A stretch of DNA of 29,600 bases. Source: Flavobacteriales bacterium UBA1959. Lineage in GTDB: Bacteria > Bacteroidota > Bacteroidia > Flavobacteriales_D > Sanyastnellaceae. Shown here one piece after another: positions 16,456 to 22,902 of this stretch. The stretch spans positions 1 through 29,600 of the forward strand of contig DDEH01000013.1 of assembly GCA_002336085.1 (NCBI GenBank), written 5' to 3'. Each line of letters opens with the position of its first letter. Positions within the stretch are counted from its first letter, which is position 1. Under the pieces are notes generated by a model. That model made no database searches. It was not told the DNA's origin and worked only from the letters and a program-made list of their open reading frames with translations. The translations under genes and the position numbers were made by a program.

Positions 16456-17265
16456 ATGAGTTCGATACACATACCCACCATGGCGGAATTAACCGCCGAC
16501 GGAAAAACGCCAGACGTGCTCTTTTGGGTCGGATGTGCGGGAAGTTTTGACGACCGAGCTAAGCGCATCACCAAGGCCATTGCACGCATCTTAAATGCTT
16601 CAGAAACTTCGTTTGCCGTTTTGGGCCAAGAAGAATCGTGCACAGGAGATCCAGCCAAACGAGCAGGCAATGAATTCTTGTATCAAATGCAAGCGGCTCA
16701 AAACATTGCGACGTTGAATGGATATGGAATCAAACGCATAATCACGGGATGTCCGCATTGCTTCAATATCCTCAAAAACGAATACCCCGAGCTCGGCGGA
16801 AATTACGAGGTTCTGCACCACACGCAATTCATTCGGGAATTGATAGAAACAGGGAAGTTGAAGATGTCCGATGGCGCCCCCTTCAAGGGCAAGCGCATCA
16901 CCTTCCACGATCCTTGTTATTTGGGGCGTGGAAATGGCGAGTACCTCGCCCCTCGGGAAGTCATCCAAAAACTAGATGCTGAATTGCTCGAAATGCGACG
17001 GTGCAAGCAAAACGCCATGTGCTGTGGTGCCGGTGGCGCGCAAATGTTCAAAGAGGCCGAAAATGGGGATTCAGAAGTGAACCACGAACGAACACAGGAA
17101 GCATTGGAAAACAAGCCAGAAGTTATCGCAACGGGTTGTCCATTTTGCAACACCATGATCACCGACGGAGTGAAAAATGCCAACAAAGAAACCGAAGTAG
17201 AAGTCAAAGACATTGCCGAATTAATTGCCGAAGCAGCTGATCTGCTCGACACGCCTGCATCATAA
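16456..17265 (+). CDS. CCG-domain (Fe-S) oxidoreductase subunit, HdrB/GlpC-like
   Basis: 269 residues with two cysteine-rich CCG domains as in HdrB, GlpC and LutA. The first is C27 (WVGCAG), C62 (ESCTGDPAKRAG), C99 and C102 (GCPHC), where the usual Cys-Cys pair is reduced to Cys-Thr. The second is complete: C154 (HDPCYLGR), C189-C190 (MCCGAGGAQ), C228 and C231 (GCPFC). In HdrB the CCG motifs bind non-cubane [4Fe-4S] clusters for disulfide chemistry; here I infer electron transfer with the preceding membrane Fe-S protein, 6 bases upstream. The substrate is not identifiable. The Cys-Thr variant is, as far as I recall, common in this subfamily. Confidence 0.88.
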   Translation: MSSIHIPTMAELTADGKTPDVLFWVGCAGSFDDRAKRITKAIARILNASETSFAVLGQEESCTGDPAKRAGNEFLYQMQAAQNIATLNGYGIKRIITGCPHCFNILKNEYPELGGNYEVLHHTQFIRELIETGKLKMSDGAPFKGKRITFHDPCYLGRGNGEYLAPREVIQKLDAELLEMRRCKQNAMCCGAGGAQMFKEAENGDSEVNHERTQEALENKPEVIATGCPFCNTMITDGVKNANKETEVEVKDIAELIAEAADLLDTPAS

Positions 17266-17275
17266 ACATTCACTC

Positions 17276-18022
17276 ATGCTACTAGAAGGAAAAGTTGCCA
17301 TCATTACTGGCGCATCACGCGGAATTGGCAAGGCCATAGCGCAAGAATTTGTTAGCCAAGGCGCCAAGGTCGCATTCACCTACCGTTCCTCGGAGGAAAA
17401 GGCACGAGAACTTGAATCCGAACTGACGGCAAGCGGAGGCCAAGTGCAGGGATTTAAGTCAGATGCTTCAAAAATGGACGAAGCCGAAAGCCTTGTTTCT
17501 GAGGTGGTAAAGGCATTTGGTACAGTAGATATCGTAATTAATAACGCTGGTATCACGAACGACACTCTCCTCATGCGGATGAATGAAGAACAATGGGACC
17601 GTGTCATTGAAGTAAACCTCAAGTCATGCTTCGCTCTGACAAAAGCCGTCATGCGCACCATGCTCAAGGCACGCGCGGGTAGCATCATAAATGTGAGCTC
17701 GGTCGTGGGTGTACAAGGCAATGCAGGACAAGCCAATTATGCAGCATCAAAGGCAGGAATTCTAGGGTTCACCAAATCCGTAGCCCTCGAATTGGGCTCG
17801 CGTAACATCCGATGCAATGCCATTGCTCCCGGTTTCATTGAAACGGAGATGACGGCATCGCTTGACGAAGAAACCGTGCAAGGATGGAGAAACGCCATTC
17901 CACTAAGGCGCGGAGGTCAACCCGAGGATGTTGCGCAATTGTGCACCTTCCTTGCGAGTGACATGAGTTCCTACATCACCGGGCAGACCATTTGCGTCGA
18001 CGGTGGCATGATCACAGCATAA
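17276..18022 (+). CDS. fabG: 3-oxoacyl-[acyl-carrier-protein] reductase FabG
   Basis: A classical short-chain dehydrogenase of 248 residues that reduces beta-ketoacyl-ACP with NADPH in fatty acid elongation. It has the cofactor motif GASRGIG, NNAG (VINNAGITNDTLLMRM, a FabG-typical stretch), the Ser in INVSSVVGVQGN, and Tyr/Lys in NYAASKAG, then the FabG-like CNAIAPGFIETEMT and ending TGQTICVDGG. The start at 17276 (MLLEGKVAIITG) is set by the family; the frame is open further upstream into the CCG gene. It lies 10 bases after the Fe-S gene and 9 before the VWA gene, so it is very probably co-transcribed. Confidence 0.95.
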   Translation: MLLEGKVAIITGASRGIGKAIAQEFVSQGAKVAFTYRSSEEKARELESELTASGGQVQGFKSDASKMDEAESLVSEVVKAFGTVDIVINNAGITNDTLLMRMNEEQWDRVIEVNLKSCFALTKAVMRTMLKARAGSIINVSSVVGVQGNAGQANYAASKAGILGFTKSVALELGSRNIRCNAIAPGFIETEMTASLDEETVQGWRNAIPLRRGGQPEDVAQLCTFLASDMSSYITGQTICVDGGMITA

Positions 18023-18031
18023 GCCAGCCCT

Positions 18032-20227
18032 ATGGATTTGTCACTGCCGAGTCAATGGATCATAGAGGCTGAGCCGTGGCAATGGTTGGCAGTTGGAGCC
18101 CCCGGATTTCTTTCGGCCTGGTGGCTTTACGGCCGATCAGGCGTTCGAATTGCACAAAAATCCACGGGAGGAGGCCTGAATACTGGAGGCAGACTCGTCC
18201 TTGGACTTCTGCGCTGGTGTGCCATCACAATCCTTGCATTTTTGCTTCTTGAACCTCTGATTCGCGAAATAGAACTGGAAAAAGAAGCGCCTGTGGCAAT
18301 CGTGCTTATTGATCAAAGCACCTCTGTATTGGGACGCTCAGGAGGCAATGAAGACCAAACAGACAAAGAACGTGCGAGTGCCTTGGACTCTTGGTTGATG
18401 GAGTTTAAAAATGAACTCGATGCCTTCGAACTTACCAGCGAATGGTATGGATTTGATCGCGACCTAGCGCCGTTGGTCATTTCCAATGATGAAGCCATCA
18501 CTTGGGAAGGCACTCAGACGAACATTTCTGCTTCAGCTTCAGCCCTCAACAATCGAATTGAAAACCGCAATGTTGCCGGCGTAATTCTAGCGACGGATGG
18601 CCGCGCAAACCGAGGAGGCAATCCGGAATATGGCACAGACTGGCCTCTTGCGCCAATATTCACTTTGGGCCTTGGCGACACAACGAGCTACAAAGACCGT
18701 TGGATTGCCCGCGTCAATCACAATCAAGTAGCTTATTTGAACAACACCTTTCCCGTTGAAGCCGTGGTGCACTCACAAGGCATGAAAGGGCAGCAAGGTC
18801 TCGTCCAGGTTTTCAATGGATCTGAACAAATAGCACAGCAAGAGTGGATGTGTGATAGCGATCAAGACGTACAAAAAATTCGCTTTATGCTGCCAGCGAC
18901 AGCCGTGGGAACCCAGAGATATCGGATCATAGCCAGTGAAGGCCCAAGCGAGTTTGTCGCAGAAAACAACGAACGTACCTTTTATGTGGATGTATTGGAA
19001 AGTCGCAGACTCGTGACATGCATCGCAGACGCCCCCCACCCCGACGCAGGTGCCATTGCCATGTCGCTAGACGCATTGGATGCTTATGACGTCGAGATCA
19101 TCTACCTGAGTCGGCTTGCAGATGCATCAAAAATCCTTCAAGCATTGGATAAATCTGATGTCATCATTGCGCACAATCTGCTAGGCAAGACATGGGGCGG
19201 AAAAACATGGCCGGAATGGATGAGTACCAACAATGCCAACGTATGGTGGCTAGCGGCCTCAGAAGAAGCGTATGACTACCTCCGCTCATCCAACGACATG
19301 GACGTCAGGCTGTCTGCCTCAAGTGAGCTCCAACAGACCCATCGGAGCCGCCTCAATCCGAGCTACGGATTGATCGACTACAATGAAAAGGAATTGGGCC
19401 TTGCGATGGCCACATGGCCACCAATGACGGGTCCCATTGCACCATTGACGTGGTCCCCCGCTTGGACTCCACTGCTTTATAAACAACTGGGATACATAGA
19501 AACAACGGAAGTGTTTTGGGCCACACGAAAAATGGTCTCAGGTGCACGCACGGGACTCACCATGGGCGAAGGCTTGTGGAACTGGAGGATGCGCAATTTC
19601 ATGCAGGAGAATAGCCACAACAACTTTGATCAACTGGTCCAACGCCATGTGCAATACTTAGCGGCCAATGACAAGAAGGAGCGCTTCAACATTCAAACGG
19701 AATCGCGTATCGCGAGTGACATGAGTATTTATTTCACGGCCGAGGCATACGACGCAGGATGGACCATGTCCAAGAATGCAGAAATTGACGCGGCATTGAC
19801 CAATGACGAGGGTGAAAAGTTCCTTAAAACTCTGCGATTTAATGGAGAGCGATACGAACTTGATTTTGGCAAAATGCCTGAAGGGCAATACAAATGGTCA
19901 GCCACCTGCGCAGTCGATCAAGAATTATTTCTCAAATCCGGATCCCTTGTCGTTGAAAATACTCAACTCGAACAGACCAGTCAGCCCGCGAATCACAATC
20001 TCTTGCAACGTATCTCTTCCGCTAATGGCGGACAGTTCTTGGGCGATTGGAAAACAACTTCACCCCAGCAAGCTGCCTCAGACTTTGTCCAAGCGGGCAT
20101 TCCCGCGACTATTCTCCACGAACAAGTCACGCTACAGAGTGGCTTGGAGTGGCTGCCACTGCTTCTATTTGCACTCGTCTTGCTGTCCATCGAATGGATT
20201 GTGAGAAGGCGAAATATGGGCTACTGA
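18032..20227 (+). CDS. Large membrane protein with VWA-like domain
   Basis: 731 residues. Two N-terminal helices (about 18-34 and 54-75) precede a von Willebrand A-like domain: VLIDQSTSVLG carries a DxSxS metal-site motif (D94, S96, S98), TQTNI (161-165) and VILATDG (D189) supply the other expected MIDAS positions. A central beta-rich region and a glutamine-amidotransferase-like Rossmann part (DVEIIYLSRLADASKI, DVIIAHNLLG) follow, ending with one helix (WLPLLLFALVLLSIEWIVRRR). This resembles BatA-like Bacteroidetes proteins of unknown role. Downstream of fabG by 9 bases; followed by a hairpin and an SPFH gene. I infer an envelope scaffold or protein-binding function. Confidence 0.8.
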   Translation: MDLSLPSQWIIEAEPWQWLAVGAPGFLSAWWLYGRSGVRIAQKSTGGGLNTGGRLVLGLLRWCAITILAFLLLEPLIREIELEKEAPVAIVLIDQSTSVLGRSGGNEDQTDKERASALDSWLMEFKNELDAFELTSEWYGFDRDLAPLVISNDEAITWEGTQTNISASASALNNRIENRNVAGVILATDGRANRGGNPEYGTDWPLAPIFTLGLGDTTSYKDRWIARVNHNQVAYLNNTFPVEAVVHSQGMKGQQGLVQVFNGSEQIAQQEWMCDSDQDVQKIRFMLPATAVGTQRYRIIASEGPSEFVAENNERTFYVDVLESRRLVTCIADAPHPDAGAIAMSLDALDAYDVEIIYLSRLADASKILQALDKSDVIIAHNLLGKTWGGKTWPEWMSTNNANVWWLAASEEAYDYLRSSNDMDVRLSASSELQQTHRSRLNPSYGLIDYNEKELGLAMATWPPMTGPIAPLTWSPAWTPLLYKQLGYIETTEVFWATRKMVSGARTGLTMGEGLWNWRMRNFMQENSHNNFDQLVQRHVQYLAANDKKERFNIQTESRIASDMSIYFTAEAYDAGWTMSKNAEIDAALTNDEGEKFLKTLRFNGERYELDFGKMPEGQYKWSATCAVDQELFLKSGSLVVENTQLEQTSQPANHNLLQRISSANGGQFLGDWKTTSPQQAASDFVQAGIPATILHEQVTLQSGLEWLPLLLFALVLLSIEWIVRRRNMGY

Positions 20228-20233
20228 CCGCAA

Positions 20234-20265
20234 GCGCCATTGCCGACAAAAATTGCCAATGGCGC
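20234..20265. repeat. Inverted repeat between VWA and SPFH genes
   Basis: GCGCCATTG (20234-20242) and CAATGGCGC (20257-20265) form a perfect 9-bp stem with a 14-base loop, 7 bases after the VWA stop. No T run follows, so it could be an RNA processing or attenuation element or a weak terminator. Confidence 0.55.
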
Positions 20266-20285
20266 ACTTATCATCGTGCTTCTCC

Positions 20286-20293
20286 TTAATTTG
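20286..20293 (+). promoter_or_regulatory. Weak -7-like box before the SPFH gene
   Basis: TTAATTTG is one base from TAnnTTTG and ends 5 bases before the ATG at 20299. No -33 element is seen at normal spacing. Confidence 0.25.
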
Positions 20294-20298
20294 CGCTC

Positions 20299-21129
20299 AT
20301 GTCACAACAACCCAACCCAAAGAGTATGCGACGCATACTCATCTTAGCCCTGACCCTAGGACCTATTTTACTAGTAGGCGGTTCTCTTACAGTAACAATC
20401 CCATCGGGCCATGCCGGTCTGTTATTCCATACGTTTGGTGAAGGAGTCGATCCCGACGAAACTCCAATGAATTCAGGCTTTCACTTCAAAGCTCCGTGGA
20501 ACAAAGTGTACGTGTATGAAATCCGTCAAAAAGAGCGTTTAGAGCACCTCGAAGTATTGAGCTCAAACTTGCTCAAAATCGAAATGGATGTGACCGTTTT
20601 CTACCAACCCGAAATTAATTCACTCGCACGTTTGGAAATTGAGCGGGGAAAGAACTTCGAGCAAAAAGTAGTCGTACCTGCAATGCGATCTGTAGCACGT
20701 GAGGTCATCGCAAAGTATTTGCCAGAAGAGTTCAACACTACACGTCGGGATGAAATACAAACTGAGATTGATGCACGCATGCGTGAAAAGTTGTCTGAGA
20801 ATTTTCTTCAATTGAATGATGTTCTGATTCGAAACATTCAGCTCCCCCGCAAACTCGAGGAAGCGATTGAACGAAAATTGCAACAAGAGCAAGAATCTTT
20901 GGAATATGAGTTCCGTCTAGAGAAAGCGAGCAAGGAAGCCGCACGGATGCGCATCGAAGCTGAGGGAATCCGAGACTACCAAGAAATTGTTTCACGAGGA
21001 ATCAGCAAAGAATTACTCAAATGGAAAGGCATTGAAGCTACCTCAGCCCTAGCGAATAGCCCCAACTCCAAGGTTGTTGTTATCGGTAACGCGGAAGATG
21101 GCCTTCCTTTGATCCTAGGAGGCAACTAA
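20299..21129 (+). CDS. Prohibitin/HflC-like SPFH domain membrane protein
   Basis: 276 residues: one N-terminal membrane helix (ILILALTLGPILLVGGSLTV), an SPFH/Band 7 domain (PSGHAGLLFHTFGEGVDPDE, GFHFKAPWNKVYVYEIRQKE, then EMDVTVFYQP), and a long charged helix (RKLEEAIERKLQQEQESLEY to RIEAEGIRDYQEIVSRGIS) that mediates oligomerisation in prohibitins. The C-terminus ends with VVVIGNAEDGLPLILGGN, as in bacterial prohibitin homologues. Such proteins form large membrane rings and often modulate FtsH; ftsH is encoded about 5 kb away on the other strand, which is suggestive only. An ATG at 20326 (MRRILI) is an alternative start. Two tandem hairpins follow. Confidence 0.9.
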   Translation: MSQQPNPKSMRRILILALTLGPILLVGGSLTVTIPSGHAGLLFHTFGEGVDPDETPMNSGFHFKAPWNKVYVYEIRQKERLEHLEVLSSNLLKIEMDVTVFYQPEINSLARLEIERGKNFEQKVVVPAMRSVAREVIAKYLPEEFNTTRRDEIQTEIDARMREKLSENFLQLNDVLIRNIQLPRKLEEAIERKLQQEQESLEYEFRLEKASKEAARMRIEAEGIRDYQEIVSRGISKELLKWKGIEATSALANSPNSKVVVIGNAEDGLPLILGGN

Positions 21130-21142
21130 TGGAATTCTATTC

Positions 21143-21171
21143 CTTTGATTGGTCCAGCTGACCAATCAAAG
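21143..21171. repeat. Perfect 12-bp inverted repeat after the SPFH gene
   Basis: CTTTGATTGGTC (21143-21154), five-base loop CAGCT, GACCAATCAAAG (21160-21171). It lies 13 bases after the SPFH stop and 10 bases before a classic terminator and has no T run of its own. Confidence 0.75.
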
Positions 21172-21181
21172 TTTACCGCAT

Positions 21182-21211
21182 AAAAAAACCGCCTCGTGGG
21201 GCGGTTTTTTT
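21182..21211. terminator. Bidirectional intrinsic terminator between SPFH and rpmB
   Basis: A perfect 12-bp stem, AAAAAAACCGCC (21182-21193) with GGCGGTTTTTTT (21200-21211) around the loop TCGTGG. A-runs and T-runs flank both sides, so it can end transcription from both the plus-strand run and minus-strand rpmB. Confidence 0.93.
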
Positions 21212-21242
21212 ATTTGCTGATTTCTCAGCAAACGATAGAATC

Positions 21243-21485
21243 TTACGCTTCTACAAAAAGACCTTTCGCTTTTGATTGAGCAATTGCAGCTTTCAATCCC
21301 ATTTTATTGATTGTACGCATCGCTGACGTAGAAACACGCAGGGTAACATATGATCCATCTTCTGCATTGAAGAATCGTTTCTTCTGGAGATTAGGATAGA
21401 ATGTACGCTTGGTGCGACGCTTCGAGTGAGAAACGTTGTTTCCTACCATTACTTTCTTACCAGTCAGTTGACAAATACGGCTCAT
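21243..21485 (-). CDS. rpmB: 50S ribosomal protein L28 (bL28)
   Basis: 80 residues, highly basic, beginning MSRICQLTGKKVMVGNNVSHSKRRT and containing the family's TKRTFYPNLQKKRFF and LRVSTSAMRTINKMGLKAAI. It is a structural protein of the large ribosomal subunit. The start at 21485 follows the family; upstream in-frame sequence is not L28-like. In many Bacteroidetes rpmG (L33) and a ~50-residue DUF4295 protein follow directly, but here a terminator begins 31 bases after the stop and no rpmG frame is present. A promoter-like TTG-N20-TTTCTTTG lies 20 bases upstream of the ATG, in the 75-base gap after cinA. Confidence 0.96.
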   Translation of the reverse strand: MSRICQLTGKKVMVGNNVSHSKRRTKRTFYPNLQKKRFFNAEDGSYVTLRVSTSAMRTINKMGLKAAIAQSKAKGLFVEA

Positions 21486-21505
21486 TTCGATACTTTTTCG
21501 GACGG

Positions 21506-21536
21506 CAAAGAAACGAAAGAAAATCCAGCCATCCAA
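21506..21536 (-). promoter_or_regulatory. Candidate rpmB promoter (TTG-N20-TTTCTTTG)
   Basis: Minus-strand TTG (21536-21534), 20-base spacer, TTTCTTTG (21513-21506; one mismatch to TAnnTTTG), ending 20 bases before the rpmB ATG. It would let rpmB be expressed independently of cinA. Confidence 0.45.
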
Positions 21537-21560
21537 CCGTTTGCCGGAACTTCATCTCAA

Positions 21561-22805
21561 TTATTTTGCCGTTCGAATGATCCAAGCCAATGCCTCACGC
21601 ACACTCCTCTCAATGTTACGCGCGCGGTTGTTGCCAAGACTCAAGCATTTCGACTCAACGCCTTTCGGTCCTGCCAAGGCAATCCATACAGTACCTACAG
21701 GTTTTTCCTTGGTTCCGCCATCAGGCCCTGCAACGCCCGACGTAGCAACCGCATAGTCAGTTCCCATGCGTTCTTTAACGCCCAGTGCCATCTGACAAAC
21801 CACCGCCTCACTCACCGCTCCATGTTCTAGCAAGACCACAGACGAAACACCAAGCATGGTCTCTTTCACGTGATTGTCATAGGCCACTACCGACCCTTTG
21901 AAAACTTTGCTGCTCCCGGGAACAGAAGTAATACTGGCCGCAATAGCACCGCCTGTGCAAGATTCAGCCGTCGACAACGTCAAATGTTGTTTGGCCAAAC
22001 TATGAACAACGGCAGACCCCAAAGATTCATCCAGCTCAGAGACCACATAATCGCCCGCCATCTTCAAAAAAGCCGCGACTTCCACTTCCACACGATTCTT
22101 TGCGGCTTTAGCATCTTCATCCACTGCGCTCAATCGCACACGAACTTGGCCAGGGGCAGGCAAGTAAGCTATGGAGACTCCTCGAGACTCTAGTCTTTCC
22201 TCCCATTCCAAAACCAACTCACTCAGATAACTCTCTCCCACCCCTTGAGTCAGTAATGTGCGGTGATAGCGCGTGGGCAATTTCCAGTGACGGTCCACAC
22301 GAGGAAAAACTTCCTCCAGCATAAGCCCCTTCATCTCGTAAGGAACTCCAGGCATACTTACCACTACTTTTTGGTCCACTTCACGCTCAAACCACATGCC
22401 CATGGCAGTGCCTCTAGGATTGATCAATACTTCGCAGGCCTCCGGCAGCATTGCTTGGTGCCGGTTTGCTTCCAGCATGTCAAATCCACGGCCAGAAAAC
22501 CAATTCGTTATTGTTTCAAGTACGGCATCATTCATCACCAGTTCTGTCCCAAAATACGCCGCCAGTGTTTCTTTGGTGATGTCATCCCGCGTTGGACCAA
22601 GTCCGCCTGTAACCAGCACAAAATCCACTCGCGAAAGCGCTTCATCCAGTGCTACCAGGATGGCATCAGCTTCGTCTGAAATTGACGTGATGCGATGCAC
22701 CCGAATGCCATGCGCAGCAAGTTGTCCTCCCATCCAAGCGGAATTTGTATCCACCGTCTGACCCAACAATAACTCGTCTCCAATCGTGATGATTTCCGCT
22801 AACAT
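21561..22805 (-). CDS. cinA: CinA family protein: MoCF-like domain plus nicotinamide-nucleotide amidase
   Basis: 414 residues with two domains. The N-terminal molybdopterin-binding-like half shows IITIGDELLLGQTVDTNSAW, VLVTGGLGPTRDDITKETLA and MPGVPYEMKGLM; the C-terminal half is the CinA/PncC amidase domain with STAESCTGGAIAASITSVPG, FKGSVVAYDNHVKETMLGV and ATSGVAGPDGGTKEKPVGTV. Characterised relatives deamidate nicotinamide mononucleotide and/or hydrolyse ADP-ribose in pyridine nucleotide recycling; the competence link is historical. The length is typical for the two-domain form. It lies upstream of rpmB, an order I recall from Flavobacteria. A TAGTTTTG box ends 4 bases before its ATG. Confidence 0.96.
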   Translation of the reverse strand: MLAEIITIGDELLLGQTVDTNSAWMGGQLAAHGIRVHRITSISDEADAILVALDEALSRVDFVLVTGGLGPTRDDITKETLAAYFGTELVMNDAVLETITNWFSGRGFDMLEANRHQAMLPEACEVLINPRGTAMGMWFEREVDQKVVVSMPGVPYEMKGLMLEEVFPRVDRHWKLPTRYHRTLLTQGVGESYLSELVLEWEERLESRGVSIAYLPAPGQVRVRLSAVDEDAKAAKNRVEVEVAAFLKMAGDYVVSELDESLGSAVVHSLAKQHLTLSTAESCTGGAIAASITSVPGSSKVFKGSVVAYDNHVKETMLGVSSVVLLEHGAVSEAVVCQMALGVKERMGTDYAVATSGVAGPDGGTKEKPVGTVWIALAGPKGVESKCLSLGNNRARNIERSVREALAWIIRTAK

Positions 22806-22809
22806 GCTG

Positions 22810-22817
22810 CAAAACTA
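22810..22817 (-). promoter_or_regulatory. Candidate cinA -7 box, 4 bases from the ATG
   Basis: Minus-strand TAGTTTTG matches TAnnTTTG exactly and is followed by CAGC and the cinA ATG. No -33 TTG at usual spacing was found. If used, the mRNA would be leaderless. Confidence 0.4.
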
Positions 22818-22850
22818 ATCGGCACAACTCGCAGACGCATAAAATTGAGT

Positions 22851-22884
22851 AAAAAAAAAGCCCTTCGCCAAAACGAAGGGCTTT
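22851..22884 (-). terminator. Intrinsic terminator of the T9SS cargo gene
   Basis: Minus strand: AAAGCCCTTCG (22884-22874), loop TTTTGG, CGAAGGGCTTT (22867-22857), running into nine T (22859-22851). The perfect 11-bp stem separates the cargo gene from cinA. Confidence 0.93.
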
Positions 22885-22902
22885 AAAATCCATTTCTTCA
22901 AA

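Noticed and set aside
16456..16650. First CCG motif of the Fe-S protein has Cys-Thr instead of Cys-Cys
   Set aside because: I recall ESCTGDPxRRAGNE as a standard variant of this subfamily, so it is not evidence of inactivation.
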